A stretch of DNA of 64,000 nt from Sphingorhabdus sp. 109 (GTDB lineage: Bacteria > Pseudomonadota > Alphaproteobacteria > Sphingomonadales > Sphingomonadaceae). Of this stretch, positions 31,036-40,430 are shown piece after piece. How positions within the stretch are numbered: the first letter of the stretch is position 1; the number at the start of each line of letters is the position of its first letter. The stretch lies in NCBI RefSeq assembly GCF_902506555.1, contig NZ_LR732707.1:1202001-1266000 (forward strand), written 5' to 3'. Both the position numbers and the translations under genes were made by a program. A model generated the notes under the pieces. The model made no database searches. It was not told the DNA's origin and saw only the letters and a program-made list of their open reading frames with translations.

Positions 31036-32049
31036 TCATACAGCGAGGATATTATAGACCAGCATAGCCAGATAGACGATCAGCAATATTGCGCCTTCCC
31101 AGCGCGTGATCTTCCGCCCGGTCGCCGCGAAGATCAGCAGCAGGACGGAAGCGGCAACAAGCACCGGCAGTCCGAAATTACTGATTTCACCAGGGATCGT
31201 GCCAGGAGCGATCACCGCAGTGACGCCGCCGATCAGAAGCAGGTTGAAAATATTGGAACCCAGCACATTGCCCAGAGCCACCGCGCTGGCGCCCTTGTAG
31301 GCGGCAACAACCGAGGTCACCAGTTCGGGCAGCGATGTGCCAATCGCGATTACTGTCAAGCCGATCACCGCTTCGCTCATGCCGACCAGACGCGCCAGAT
31401 CGACCGCCCCTTCAACCAGCCACCGGCCACCCAGGACGATCAGGATAATTCCGACCAGCAAGACCAGTATCGACCGCCAGAGCGGCTGGATATCATGCAG
31501 GTGCGTGTCCGAAATTTCGAGAGCTTCGGCTTTTTCGTGCAGGGCGCTCGCTCCGGGCGGTTGTGTCCGCTCTGCCCAATAGGCGTAACCGAGATAGCCA
31601 GTCAGCAGCATTAGAAAAATAACACCGATGGCGATGGTTATACCGGTCGTGCTGGCGACCAGCCAGAGAACAATCGTCATCGCCAGCGCCAGCCCGCCGT
31701 CGCGCCACAGGGGACCACGCGGCACCACCATTGGCAGGATCAGGGATGCCGCACCGAGGATCAGCAGGCTGTTCGCCAGATTGGAACCGACTATATTTCC
31801 CCAGGCGATGCCGGGCGATCCGGCCCGCGCCGCTTCTACGCTGGCCACAAGTTCCGGCGCAGAAGTGCCGAAACCCACGATCGTCAGACCGATGAGTAGC
31901 TCCGACATTCCTGCCCGCTCGGCGACCCGGACAGCGCCGCGCACGAGCAACTCGCCGCCGACGATGAGGATGACGAATCCGGCAACCAGAACAAGCAGCG
32001 GTATCAGCACGACGGTGTCACAGCACATGCTGCAAAGCCGCCGAAACAT
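31036..32049 (-). CDS. Calcium/sodium antiporter (CaCA family)
   Basis: 337 aa with about ten membrane segments. The two internal repeats each carry an alpha motif: GFGTSAPEL (59-67) with GNIVGSNLAN, and AIGTSLPEL (235-243) with GNVLGSNIFN. A hydrophilic loop (about 158-190) joins the halves. It exchanges Na+ or H+ for Ca2+; direction and ion cannot be told from sequence. The start may be at a later ATG (residue 8). Confidence 0.9.
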   Translation of the reverse strand: MFRRLCSMCCDTVVLIPLLVLVAGFVILIVGGELLVRGAVRVAERAGMSELLIGLTIVGFGTSAPELVASVEAARAGSPGIAWGNIVGSNLANSLLILGAASLILPMVVPRGPLWRDGGLALAMTIVLWLVASTTGITIAIGVIFLMLLTGYLGYAYWAERTQPPGASALHEKAEALEISDTHLHDIQPLWRSILVLLVGIILIVLGGRWLVEGAVDLARLVGMSEAVIGLTVIAIGTSLPELVTSVVAAYKGASAVALGNVLGSNIFNLLLIGGVTAVIAPGTIPGEISNFGLPVLVAASVLLLIFAATGRKITRWEGAILLIVYLAMLVYNILAV

Positions 32050-32100
32050 TGCGCCTCGACAGTCCGGCAGCTCCGCGGCCCGCGCGGAGCCTTGCTTATC

Positions 32101-33318
32101 CTAGCCATTGCGCTTGCCGAGCAATTTCAGGCGCAGCGCATTCAGCTTGATGAAGCCTTCTGCGTCTTTCTGATCATATGCGCCTGCATCATCCTCGAAC
32201 GTCACGACTTTCTCGCTGTAGAGGCTGTCGGGCGATTTCCGACCGACAACATTGACCGAACCCTTATAAAGTTTCAACCGGACTGTGCCGTTGACCCGCG
32301 CCTGGCTGTGATCAATCGCCGCCTGCAGCATCTCGCGCTCCGGCGAGAACCAGAAACCGTTGTAGAGCAGTTCGGCGTACCGCGGAGCCAGTTCGTCCTT
32401 CAAATGGGCCGCGCCGCGATCCAGCGTCAATTGCTCGATACCGCGATGGGCGGCATGATAGATAGTTCCGCCGGGGGTTTCGTACATGCCACGGGATTTC
32501 ATCCCGATATAGCGGTTTTCTACGAGATCCAGACGGCCGATGCCGTGTTCCCGACCATAGTCATTGAGCTTTTCGAGTAAGGTTGCCGGGCTCATCGCCT
32601 CGCCATTGATCGCGACGCCGTCCCCACGCTCGAAATCGATCGTGATATATTCTGGCGTATCCGGTGCATCCTCGGGATTGTTGGTCCGCGAATAGACATA
32701 GTCCGGAACTTCCTCCCACGGATCCTCGAGCACTTTGCCCTCGGAAGATGTGTGCAACATGTTTGCGTCGCAGGAAAATGGCGATTCTCCGCGCTTGTCC
32801 TTGGGGATCGGTATCTGGTGCTTCTCGGCAAATTCAATCAGCCGGGTGCGGCTGGTCAAATCCCATTCCCGCCAGGGCGCGATGACTTTTACATCCGGAT
32901 TGAGACCATAATAGCCGAGCTCGAAGCGAATCTGGTCATTGCCCTTGCCGGTGGCACCATGGGCCACGGCATCGGCATTGGTCAGCTTGGCAATCTCGAT
33001 CTGCCGTTTGGAAATCAATGGCCGCGCGATCGATGTACCAAGCAGATACAAACCTTCGTATAGCGCATTGGCGCGCATCATCGGAAAGACAAAATCTCTG
33101 GCGAATTCCTCACGGAGATCGTCGATAAAAATATGTTCCGGTTTGACGCCCAGCGTTTCCGCTACTCGTCGTGCCGGGCCCAGCTCTTCGCCCTGCCCCA
33201 GATCGGCGGTGAAGGTCACCACTTCGCACTGATATTCCTGCTGCAGCCATTTCAGGATGACGCTGGTATCCAGGCCTCCGGAAAAAGCCAACACTACGCG
33301 TTTTACAGATTCGCTCAT
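32101..33318 (-). CDS. argG: Argininosuccinate synthase
   Basis: 405 aa, type I. Joins citrulline and aspartate with ATP in arginine synthesis. The PP-loop [13 protein letters not shown] is near residue 12, followed by [10 protein letters not shown] and [10 protein letters not shown]; the [12 protein letters not shown] segment (~115) holds the aspartate/citrulline contacts; [13 protein letters not shown] is present. No other arg gene is adjacent. Divergent from the DUF1801 gene. Confidence 0.97.
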   Translation of the reverse strand: MSESVKRVVLAFSGGLDTSVILKWLQQEYQCEVVTFTADLGQGEELGPARRVAETLGVKPEHIFIDDLREEFARDFVFPMMRANALYEGLYLLGTSIARPLISKRQIEIAKLTNADAVAHGATGKGNDQIRFELGYYGLNPDVKVIAPWREWDLTSRTRLIEFAEKHQIPIPKDKRGESPFSCDANMLHTSSEGKVLEDPWEEVPDYVYSRTNNPEDAPDTPEYITIDFERGDGVAINGEAMSPATLLEKLNDYGREHGIGRLDLVENRYIGMKSRGMYETPGGTIYHAAHRGIEQLTLDRGAAHLKDELAPRYAELLYNGFWFSPEREMLQAAIDHSQARVNGTVRLKLYKGSVNVVGRKSPDSLYSEKVVTFEDDAGAYDQKDAEGFIKLNALRLKLLGKRNG

Positions 33319-33420
33319 TTGCTTCGCTTTCGATGGAAATATGCCGTCAATTTGAAAGCGCGCCTAACAGGCTCCAATTTATCGTGCAATATGCTATGCT
33401 TGAATAATCAGGAGAAGACA

Positions 33421-33864
33421 GTGGCGAAAGCGGATCTCAAGACACAGCCGAATGATGCAGATGTCGATGCATTTATCGCCACCGCACAACCCGATCGCCG
33501 ACAGGAAGAAGCGCGTCAGCTCGTCGACCTGTTCAGACACGTTACCGGTGAAGATCCCCTGATGTGGGGATCCACTATCATCGGCTTCGGCAGCTATGAC
33601 TATAAATATGCCAGTGGGCGCGAGGGCAGCATGTGCCGCACCGGTTTTTCGCCGCGCAAAACGAAAATCAGCATTTATCTTATGGGCGCCTATTGCACAC
33701 CCGAAGCCCAGACGGAGCAGGAACGTCTGTTCGGCTTGCTGGGCAAACACAGCGTGGGAAAGTCCTGCCTCTACATCAATCGGCTCGAACAGGTGGACAT
33801 CGGGATATTGGAGCAACTGATCCGCAACAATTGGGATTTGATGAACGACCGCTACCCGCAATAG
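33421..33864 (+). CDS. DUF1801 domain protein
   Basis: 147 aa. GEDPLMWGSTIIGFGSYDYKY and the Phe-Ser-Pro-Arg-Lys (GFSPRKTKISIYL) segments match the DUF1801 pattern (YdhG-like), and GKSCLYINRLEQVDIGILE is the C-terminal part. Function is unknown. The GTG at 33421 is preferred: AGGAGA ends 5 bases before it, and an upstream ATG (33391) lacks a comparable site. Confidence 0.7.
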   Translation: MAKADLKTQPNDADVDAFIATAQPDRRQEEARQLVDLFRHVTGEDPLMWGSTIIGFGSYDYKYASGREGSMCRTGFSPRKTKISIYLMGAYCTPEAQTEQERLFGLLGKHSVGKSCLYINRLEQVDIGILEQLIRNNWDLMNDRYPQ

Positions 33865-33896
33865 TCCAAACGGATCACGAGACCGCCGTCCGGGTT

Positions 33897-35153
33897 TCAA
33901 TTTTCGCGCAGTCTTTGCTCCGCTTCTCGGATATAATTTCGCGTCAGCGGTAAAATCCTCCGGTTGCGGCTAAACTGGATCTGGTAGTTACACATGCCAC
34001 CGCCTTCAAAAGCCGCCGTCGCGCCGGCGAGATAGAATATCCACATCCGGTAAAAGCGTTCATCATAAAGCGCGACAATCTTGTCACGATTGTCCACCGT
34101 TCTCCGATACCATTCGCGCAGGGTGAAGGCATAATGCAGCCGCAGGTTCTCGATATCGGTTGCGATCAGGCGATAGGGTTCGCTTGCCGCGAGGGTTTCG
34201 CTGAGTGCGGGGATATAGCCGCCGGGAAAAATATATTTGCGGGTGAAGGCATCGGTCGTGCCGGGACCGCCCATTCTCCCGATCGTGTGCAACAGCATCA
34301 CTCCTTCGCTGGTCAACAGATTTGCGCAGCTGCGGAAAAAGGTCCGGAATTGCGGCGTACCGACATGCTCGAACATCCCGACCGAGACAATTCGGTCGAA
34401 CGCCCCTGCCTCCCGCCGGGCCAAGTCGCGATAGTCGATCAGCTCAAACCGGACCTTGTCCGCCACGCCTTCCTTCTCCGCCCGCTCCTGTGCCTTTTTG
34501 AGCTGCTCCTCGCTCAAGGTAATTCCCAGTACCTCGACGCCGGTCTTGCGGTTCAGATAGAGTGCCATGCCACCCCAGCCGCAGCCGATATCGAGCACCC
34601 GTTGCCCGGCTTTCAGGTCGAGTTTGGCGGCGATATGCGCCTTTTTGTCTTGCTGCGCCTGCTCCAGCGTCATGTCCGGACCATATTTGTCAAAATCCCA
34701 ATAGGCACAGCTATATTGCAGGTCCTCGTCAAGAAACAGATCATAGAGATCATTGCCGATATCATAATGGTGCGCCACATTGCTTTTTGACCGTCCAAGT
34801 CGGTTGATCCGGTCCAGACTGCCAGCAACTTGATCTTTGAGCTTTTTGAAAGCGCCTAGGTCCTTTAATCGGCCGCCGCGCTCGAACGGCTTGTTGGCGC
34901 GCAAAAGCTGTATCAGTTGCATGATATCGCCCTGCTCGACGATCAATCGGCCATCCATAAACGCTTCGGCCGCACCCAATCGCGGATCGAGCAATATCTG
35001 CCGCACCACATTTTTATCGCCGAGCCGGATGCCAACATCGGGATAGCCAGGGGCTGGCGTCCCGTACGCCTCCATAGAGTTATCGGGATATGTGACCTCT
35101 ATTGTACCCTTTTTGACTATATTGTTCAGAAACCGGCCCAATATCGACATCAA
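33897..35153 (-). CDS. Cyclopropane-fatty-acyl-phospholipid synthase family methyltransferase
   Basis: 418 aa. SAM-dependent: methylates the double bond of membrane phospholipid acyl chains. N-terminal domain with DPRLGAAEAFMDG, then NVAHHYDIGNDLYDLFLDED (the substrate-side signature), QYSCAYW, the SAM loop VLDIGCGWGGMALYL, and VSVGMFEHVG with the active Glu. C-terminal RFYRMWIFYLAGATAAFEGG is typical. Cfa is likely but the related fatty-acid methyltransferases (UfaA) cannot be excluded. Downstream of the oxidoreductase pair at 35188-36761. Confidence 0.87.
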   Translation of the reverse strand: MMSILGRFLNNIVKKGTIEVTYPDNSMEAYGTPAPGYPDVGIRLGDKNVVRQILLDPRLGAAEAFMDGRLIVEQGDIMQLIQLLRANKPFERGGRLKDLGAFKKLKDQVAGSLDRINRLGRSKSNVAHHYDIGNDLYDLFLDEDLQYSCAYWDFDKYGPDMTLEQAQQDKKAHIAAKLDLKAGQRVLDIGCGWGGMALYLNRKTGVEVLGITLSEEQLKKAQERAEKEGVADKVRFELIDYRDLARREAGAFDRIVSVGMFEHVGTPQFRTFFRSCANLLTSEGVMLLHTIGRMGGPGTTDAFTRKYIFPGGYIPALSETLAASEPYRLIATDIENLRLHYAFTLREWYRRTVDNRDKIVALYDERFYRMWIFYLAGATAAFEGGGMCNYQIQFSRNRRILPLTRNYIREAEQRLREN

Positions 35154-35187
35154 ATCACTCCTGAAAATCCATGCAAAATTTCATGGC

Positions 35188-35946
35188 TCAGATACCTGCA
35201 TACCACGCATAACCGGCGACATCCTGCCAATAGCCGCCTTTTCCCTCGCCAATGCCGGCCAGGGAAGCCACTGCTTCGATCCCGGTCACATATTTGGCAT
35301 GTTTGTAGCCCAACTGGCGCTCTACCCTGAGCCGGAGCGGCGCTCCGTTCGCGACCGGCAAGGGCGATCCGTTCAGCCGATGGGCCAATATGGTCTGTGG
35401 ATGAAAGCCGTCGAGCAGATCGATGCTTTCATAATAAGGCCGGCCGCCCAGCCTGTCGGCACAATGGAAAACCAGAAAGCGAGCCTTGTCCTGCAGTTGC
35501 CCCAAGTCGAGCAGGATTTTCAGCGGCACGCCGGTCCACTGGCCAATCGCGCTCCAGCCTTCGACACAGTCATGACGTGTGATCTGGGTCCGCTGAGGCA
35601 GCGATTGCACCGCCGCCAGACTGAACTGCTGGGGTTTGCGGAACAGGCCGGTCAGCCGCAGCCGCCAGTCAGCAAAGCCCTGCGCCGCGCTGGCATCATA
35701 TTCCGGACTGGCCGGATCGCGGGTGCCATTGGCCCTGAAGGTCGGCGACAGATCGGCCATGCGATATTCGCTGGCCAGTTCCATTCGGTCCCCGAGCGTC
35801 CGCTGCACTACAAAATTGGCTGTTTCCGCGCTGGCCAAAATATCCTGAAAAAGCGGATTGCGATTCAGCGCATCGCAACCGGATAACAGCCCACCTGCAC
35901 CGATTGCGGCGCCAGTGATCAATTTGCGGCGGGTGATGATGGTCAC
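35188..35946 (-). CDS. Molybdopterin-dependent oxidoreductase, sulfite-oxidase fold
   Basis: 252 aa. The Moco-ligating cysteine is visible as Cys127 in HDCVEGWSAIGQWTGVPL, and YYESIDLLDGFHPQT and LGYKHAKYV follow. The N-terminus (TRRKLITGAAIGAGGLLSGC) has a twin Arg followed by a lipobox, so it looks like a Tat-exported lipoprotein anchored in the membrane. It starts with GTG overlapping the cytochrome gene's stop by one base (TAGTG). The partner is a b-type cytochrome rather than the MsrQ type, so it is not simply MsrP; substrate unknown. Confidence 0.85.
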   Translation of the reverse strand: MTIITRRKLITGAAIGAGGLLSGCDALNRNPLFQDILASAETANFVVQRTLGDRMELASEYRMADLSPTFRANGTRDPASPEYDASAAQGFADWRLRLTGLFRKPQQFSLAAVQSLPQRTQITRHDCVEGWSAIGQWTGVPLKILLDLGQLQDKARFLVFHCADRLGGRPYYESIDLLDGFHPQTILAHRLNGSPLPVANGAPLRLRVERQLGYKHAKYVTGIEAVASLAGIGEGKGGYWQDVAGYAWYAGI

Positions 35947-36761
35947 TACAATGCCCTCCTGTCCTGCCCGCCGGACAGCATCGCCTTGATCTGCCCTATC
36001 GGTCCTGAAAGCAGGACCATCAGGATATGGACCAGAAAAAACAGCACCAGCAGGAAAGCCGTGATAAAATGTGCCGAGCGCGCCGACTGGCGGCCTCCGA
36101 GCAGGTCGGTCAGAAACGGCCAGTTCGCATCCATGGCCGGGGACATGGCGAGACCGGTAAATATCATCAGCGGCAACAGAATGAATATCACGCCGATATA
36201 GCTCAGCTTCTGGACGACATTATACGGGTGCGTGGCCGACTGCCGGATCACCGCCAAGCTGCCGTGATCCCGAAGAGATCGCCAGATATGTGAAGGTCGC
36301 CACTCTTCCCGGCGCATATGCAGATCTTTCTGGATATGCCGGTTCCACAGCGACCGGATCATGAACAGCGTCAAGCCGGCGCTGAATATCCAGGCGAAAA
36401 AGAAATGCCAGCGTCGACCGTCGGCCAGACTGTAAGTCGACGGTATGGTTGCCCAGCCGGGGAAGGCCCAGGTCTGCGTCCTGCCCTCGCTATCCTGCCA
36501 GTTGCCCAGAACACCGGTAGTATCAATACGCGTATCGCCCAATCTCAGATAGGCCTGCGTCGGGGACGAACCGACCGCCATCCAGGCATAATCGTCATTG
36601 GCACCATATTCTCCCCAGTAGAGCCGCGGATGGGCGTTGAAGATGGTCAGGCCGCTCATCAGCATTATCAACAGGCATAGCGCATTGGTCCAGTGCCAGA
36701 TCCGGGTGGCCAACTGGTGGCGTGGTCGATCGGCGATGATGATATCCTCCGGCATAGCCAT
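35946..36761 (-). CDS. Cytochrome b561/Ni-Fe-hydrogenase type cytochrome b
   Basis: 271 aa with four or five membrane helices. RIWHWTNALCLLIMLMSGL (first helix with His ligand), HFFFAWIFSAGLTLF, a loop of about 60 residues, VQKLSYIGVIFILLPLMIFTG, and AHFITAFLLVLFFLVHILMVLL (further His). It probably passes electrons from the quinone pool to, or from, the adjacent molybdopterin protein. Start at 36761 with the usual family length. Confidence 0.82.
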   Translation of the reverse strand: MAMPEDIIIADRPRHQLATRIWHWTNALCLLIMLMSGLTIFNAHPRLYWGEYGANDDYAWMAVGSSPTQAYLRLGDTRIDTTGVLGNWQDSEGRTQTWAFPGWATIPSTYSLADGRRWHFFFAWIFSAGLTLFMIRSLWNRHIQKDLHMRREEWRPSHIWRSLRDHGSLAVIRQSATHPYNVVQKLSYIGVIFILLPLMIFTGLAMSPAMDANWPFLTDLLGGRQSARSAHFITAFLLVLFFLVHILMVLLSGPIGQIKAMLSGGQDRRAL

Positions 36762-36876
36762 ACTCTAGCCGCTGGTTCGCTCTTGCCAAGCCTGTCGTTA
36801 CAGCCGCCGGCTGTGGTAGAAGAGCAACACAGCCAGAGAGAATGAAAATTGTTACAATTTTATTTCGATCATGCAG

Positions 36877-36904
36877 TTGTCATTCAGGTTTGTAAACTTA
36901 TATG
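36877..36904 (+). promoter_or_regulatory. Candidate sigma-70-type promoter of the barrel protein gene
   Basis: TTGTCA (36877-36882) and TATATG (36899-36904) are spaced by 16 bases. Transcription would start near 36911, leaving a leader of about 70 bases. This is a motif match only. Confidence 0.4.
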
Positions 36905-36906
36905 CC

Positions 36907-36956
36907 TAAGCGACCGCGAAAGAATATTTTAAGTTAAAAGACTTAGCGGTCGTTTA
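36907..36956 (+). promoter_or_regulatory. Inverted repeat in leader of the barrel protein mRNA
   Basis: TAAGCGACCGC (36907-36917) and GCGGTCGTTTA (36946-36956) pair over 10 of 11 positions around a 28-base AT-rich loop. It lies at the expected 5' end of the transcript, so it may stabilise the mRNA or bind a regulator. Confidence 0.5.
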
Positions 36957-36982
36957 TTCGCAAAATCAAGGAACCTATAAAA

Positions 36983-37522
36983 ATGAAAAATGTAACAATA
37001 GCAGCCGCTATTGCAGCATCTGTGCTTGCATCCCCCGCAATGGCTCAGGAAAAAGGTGATTTTTCCGGCGTAAAAGCTACGGCAATCGCTGGATATGATA
37101 ATATTGATCTCGACATCGCCGGCATCGATAATGTCGACGGCTTCCTTTACGGCGCTTCACTTGGCTATGACATCCAGTCCGGCAACGTTGTCTATGGCGT
37201 CGAGTTGGAAGCAACCGAATCCACCGGCAACACCACCATTGCAGGCGAACGTGTCGAAGCGGGTCGTGATTTGTACGCCGGTGGCCGACTGGGTTTCGTT
37301 GTTGGTGACGCCGCCCTGCTCTACGCCAAAGCAGGCTACACCAATGCTCGCCTTTCCTCGCCCGGTCTCGGTGGCGACAATGGCGACGGCGTTCGCGTTG
37401 GTGCCGGTATCGAATATCTGCTGAGCGACAATATGTTTGCGCGCGGCGAATATCGTTACAGCAATTACGAAGCTGGCGTTTCCCGTAACCAGGGCCTGGT
37501 CAGCCTCGGCATGAAATTCTAA
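36983..37522 (+). CDS. Outer membrane beta-barrel protein
   Basis: 179 aa with a signal peptide (MKNVTIAAAIAASVLASPAMAQ). The mature part alternates polar and nonpolar residues in repeats typical of an 8-stranded barrel (VKATAIAGYDNID, GFLYGASLGYDI, YAGGRLGFVVGD, LLYAKAGYTNARL) and ends in Phe (LVSLGMKF), the BamA recognition residue. It has the opacity/OmpW-like size but no known family can be fixed. AT-rich leader and strong terminator suggest high expression. Confidence 0.85.
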   Translation: MKNVTIAAAIAASVLASPAMAQEKGDFSGVKATAIAGYDNIDLDIAGIDNVDGFLYGASLGYDIQSGNVVYGVELEATESTGNTTIAGERVEAGRDLYAGGRLGFVVGDAALLYAKAGYTNARLSSPGLGGDNGDGVRVGAGIEYLLSDNMFARGEYRYSNYEAGVSRNQGLVSLGMKF

Positions 37523-37546
37523 TCCAGACGGATTGATGACGATGAC

Positions 37547-37576
37547 GGGGCGGGCAGCGATGCCCGCCCCTTTCTT
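37547..37576 (+). terminator. Strong terminator after barrel protein gene
   Basis: A perfect 10-base stem GGGGCGGGCA/TGCCCGCCCC (37547-37556 and 37561-37570) with loop GCGA, followed by TTTCTT. Its 5' end is 24 bases past the stop codon. Confidence 0.92.
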
Positions 37577-37636
37577 ATGGCATCCGGGCTGCCCAGCCTC
37601 TAATCTGCCGTGGCACAAAAGCGGAGAGACAATATC

Positions 37637-38026
37637 ATGAGCGTCAAGACACAGGTCATCAATCTGGATCCGGACCCGCTTGCCCCTTATGCAATATCAC
37701 CGGCATGGCGGGTAGGCGATCTGCTGCTTCTTTCCGGCCAGGCGGCAATCGACGAACAGGGACAGGTTGTCGGAATTGCCGATTTCGACGCCCAGTTGCG
37801 TCAGGTTTTCATCAACATAGACCGCATTCTGCAGGCAGCAGGCAGTAGCCGAGACAAGATCATCAAGGTCACTATCTATCTGACTGACATGGAGAATTTT
37901 GCCAAGATCGTGCAGGCGCGCAAAATCTATTTCAACGCGCCTTATCCGGCAGACACAACGCTGGAGGTCAAGGCTCTCGCTCTGCCCGATCTGATGGTTG
38001 AAATCGACGTCATCGCGACTGCCTAG
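37637..38026 (+). CDS. RidA/YjgF family protein lacking the usual active-site Arg
   Basis: 129 aa. The family fold is clear: [18 protein letters not shown], the [15 protein letters not shown] helix, and the conserved VTIYLTDM. In RidA enamine/imine deaminases the segment PAR(S/T) carries the arginine that binds the substrate carboxylate; here it is [11 protein letters not shown] (Asp106). Such relatives often lack the canonical deaminase activity, so the substrate is likely different. The start at 37637 (MSVKTQ) is preferred over an upstream in-frame ATG with a poor context. Its stop overlaps the rlmN stop by four bases. Confidence 0.8.
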   Translation: MSVKTQVINLDPDPLAPYAISPAWRVGDLLLLSGQAAIDEQGQVVGIADFDAQLRQVFINIDRILQAAGSSRDKIIKVTIYLTDMENFAKIVQARKIYFNAPYPADTTLEVKALALPDLMVEIDVIATA

Positions 38027-39270
38027 CCGAGAGCCGCCTGTTTTTCTTCGGCCAATCGGTCCAGTTCGGCGCGACTCTTCTTTTCGCTCGCCGATTTCAG
38101 CTGACCGCAGGCGGCCATGATATCTCGGCCTCGCGGGGTCCGGACGGGAGCGCTGATCCCGGCATCGAAAATGATTTTCGAGAAGGATTTGATCCGTTCC
38201 GGTGTCGAACATTCGTAATCCGAGCCCGGCCAGGGGTTGAACGGGATCAGATTGACCTTGGCGGGCAGGTCATAGTTGCGCAGCAGGTTTACCAGTTCGC
38301 GAGCATCGTGATCGCTGTCATTCTTGTCCTTGAGCATCACATATTCAAAGGTGATCCTGCGGGCGTTGTTGGCACCGGGATAATCGGCGCAGGCCTGCAG
38401 CAGTTCCTCGATCGAATATTTGCGGTTGAGCGGGACGATCTCGTCCCGGGTCTCCTTGTTCACCGCGTGCAGTGAAATCGCCAGATTAACGTTAATTTCC
38501 GCTCCCGCCCGAGCAATCATCGGCACGACGCCGCTGGTCGACAAGGTGATCCGCCGACGGGAAAGCGCGAGCCCGTCGCCATCCATCACGATTTTCATCG
38601 CGTCGCGCACATTGTCAAAATTATACAGGGGCTCGCCCATACCCATCAGCACGATATTGGTGAGCAACCGGCCGTCGGATTTATAGGCCTGATTATAGAC
38701 CTTGGTATTCTCCATGTCTTCTTCGTCGGCAAAGTCCATCACGCCCTTGGGCCATTCGCCCAGCGCGTCGCGGGCCAGCATCACCTGTCCGACAATCTCG
38801 CCGGGCGTCAGATTGCGTACCAGCCGCATCGTGCCGGTATGGCAGAAGCGGCAGTTGAGCGTGCAACCAACCTGGCTCGAAATGCAAAGCGTTCCGCGAT
38901 CTTCGTCGGGAATGAAGACCATTTCATAATCTTGCGCATCGGCAGACCGCAGCAACCATTTGCGCGTACCGTCTTCCGACAGATGCGCCTCGACCACTTC
39001 CGGACGACCGATAACGAAGCGTTCCGCCAGCCACGGCCGCAGCGTCTTGCTCATGTCGGTCATCACCGCAAAGTCGCTGATGCCGCGATGATACATCCAG
39101 TGGAAAAGTTGCTTGGATCGAAGTTTTCCCTGCTTCTCCTCCAACCCGGCCTCGACAAGCACATCGCGGATCTCCGCAACGCTGAGACCTATCAGGTCGA
39201 CGCGACCGTCAGCGCGCGGGGTGACCTTGGCGGGCAAGGGAACGGGATCAATATGGCCGGGAATCTGCAT
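38023..39270 (-). CDS. rlmN: 23S rRNA (adenine(2503)-C2)-methyltransferase
   Basis: Radical-SAM enzyme (415 aa), methylates A2503 of 23S rRNA and A37 of some tRNAs. The C-x3-C-x2-C cluster motif is in [12 protein letters not shown] (residues ~124-135), followed by [12 protein letters not shown] and [11 protein letters not shown]. The N-terminal helical domain has [21 protein letters not shown]. The stop TAG shares its bases with the RidA-like gene's stop. First gene upstream is the hypothetical at 39304. Confidence 0.94.
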   Translation of the reverse strand: MQIPGHIDPVPLPAKVTPRADGRVDLIGLSVAEIRDVLVEAGLEEKQGKLRSKQLFHWMYHRGISDFAVMTDMSKTLRPWLAERFVIGRPEVVEAHLSEDGTRKWLLRSADAQDYEMVFIPDEDRGTLCISSQVGCTLNCRFCHTGTMRLVRNLTPGEIVGQVMLARDALGEWPKGVMDFADEEDMENTKVYNQAYKSDGRLLTNIVLMGMGEPLYNFDNVRDAMKIVMDGDGLALSRRRITLSTSGVVPMIARAGAEINVNLAISLHAVNKETRDEIVPLNRKYSIEELLQACADYPGANNARRITFEYVMLKDKNDSDHDARELVNLLRNYDLPAKVNLIPFNPWPGSDYECSTPERIKSFSKIIFDAGISAPVRTPRGRDIMAACGQLKSASEKKSRAELDRLAEEKQAALG

Positions 39271-39303
39271 GGGAGCGCATATAGTGCGAGTCCCGGGGAA
39301 AAT

Positions 39304-39798
39304 CTACCGCAACCGCGAACATCCCAAAGATGCCGCGTCAATCGCTGTTGCCGCTCCGCGCAACCGGTAGGCATCGACGATCGGTTTTCCGTCCCGACCA
39401 ACACTTTCCACCGTCATGCTGGTGGCCGAACGGATCGCGGCGATGATTGCGGCATCCATACGCTTGTCCTGCGACCAGCCATCCGAACGGGTAGCGGTCA
39501 ACTGAAAACGCCGACCGGCGATACTGACCATCAGACGGCTGTTGGTCGACCGGTCCCGGCTCAACCGGACATGAAATTGTCGCCGGATCTTGCGGCTGGG
39601 CCAGAAACCGACGGTGGCAAAGGATTTTCGTTCCGCCTTGCCGGTAATTTCCTCTGATTCTGCAATCGCATAGCAGCGCGGGATTTCGGGATCGCGGAAC
39701 GCGCCCCAGCTGTTGAATATGCCGAGAGAATCCTTGGCCATCGCCGGAATCGAGAGAAACGACACCGCCAGTCCCAGGAGAATATACTGCTTTTTCAA
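39304..39798 (-). CDS. Secreted protein, unknown function
   Basis: 164 aa with a signal peptide (about LKKQYILLGLAVSFLSIPAMA). No domain is recognised; it contains FNSWGAFRDPEIPRCYAIA and ends in a Cys (LGCSRLR), which could form a disulfide with the Cys after ~40. A weak resemblance to IalB-like secreted proteins is possible. It begins with a TTG at 39798 that overlaps the phosphatase stop (TTGA) and has a GGGGAG ribosome-binding site six bases upstream; no ATG is near. Confidence 0.55.
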   Translation of the reverse strand: MKKQYILLGLAVSFLSIPAMAKDSLGIFNSWGAFRDPEIPRCYAIAESEEITGKAERKSFATVGFWPSRKIRRQFHVRLSRDRSTNSRLMVSIAGRRFQLTATRSDGWSQDKRMDAAIIAAIRSATSMTVESVGRDGKPIVDAYRLRGAATAIDAASLGCSRLR

Positions 39799-40430
39799 GC
39801 TTTCTCCCCTTCCCCTCCGCCGATATGGATCACATCCTCGACACCATCCCTGATCTGGACGATAGAGCCCTGCGGCAAGCCTTCGGCTATCGGCGCGCCT
39901 AAGCGCGGGTGCGGATCGGCACCGACCAGCAGGCCACGCAACACCCGGCTGGTCATGCCATGGCTGATCAGCACCGCATCGCGGGCAAATTCCTGTTCTG
40001 CCAGCCAATGTTCGAGCCGCCTCGCGATGGCACGATAATCTTCGCCACCGGGCGCGACGGTGACAAACAGCCTTTCGGTCTCGTCGATTTCCAGCTGGCC
40101 GGCCAGATCGCGATACCAGGCACCGCCCCATTCACCCATGTCGATTTCGCGCAGACGCTCGTCGCTGCGCGCCTGGTGCCAGTCCGCACCGACATGCTCG
40201 GCGATCACCGAAAGCGTCTGCAGAGCGCGGTCGGTATTTGACGCTATAAGATCTAGCTCTGGCTGCTCGTCCGCCAGATGGCGGGCCAACGCCTTGCCCA
40301 TTTCGTCGGCTTGGGCAAATCCGGTTCGGGTCAGTGGCGTATGGACGTGATCACCCTGCAACCGGCCCGCCAGATTGAATATGGTCTCGCCGTGCCGCGC
40401 GATAAACAGTCGTTTTCCCTTGGTGTCCAT
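39795..40430 (-). CDS. Histidine phosphatase family protein
   Basis: 211 aa. Phosphoglycerate-mutase-like fold: the RHGE motif is in FIARHGETIFN near residue 10, then DRALQTLSVIAEH, and the second catalytic His in VLISHGMTSRV. Members remove phosphates from sugars, cofactor precursors or proteins; which is unknown. The ATG at 40430 gives MDTKGKRLFIARHGE; a longer frame to 40475 adds an unlikely N-terminus. Confidence 0.85.
   Translation of the reverse strand: MDTKGKRLFIARHGETIFNLAGRLQGDHVHTPLTRTGFAQADEMGKALARHLADEQPELDLIASNTDRALQTLSVIAEHVGADWHQARSDERLREIDMGEWGGAWYRDLAGQLEIDETERLFVTVAPGGEDYRAIARRLEHWLAEQEFARDAVLISHGMTSRVLRGLLVGADPHPRLGAPIAEGLPQGSIVQIRDGVEDVIHIGGGEGEKA

Noticed and set aside
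39304-40131. Long frame reading through the histidine phosphatase region
   Set aside because: Its first 110 residues are an out-of-frame reading of the phosphatase gene. The true gene starts with TTG at 39798.
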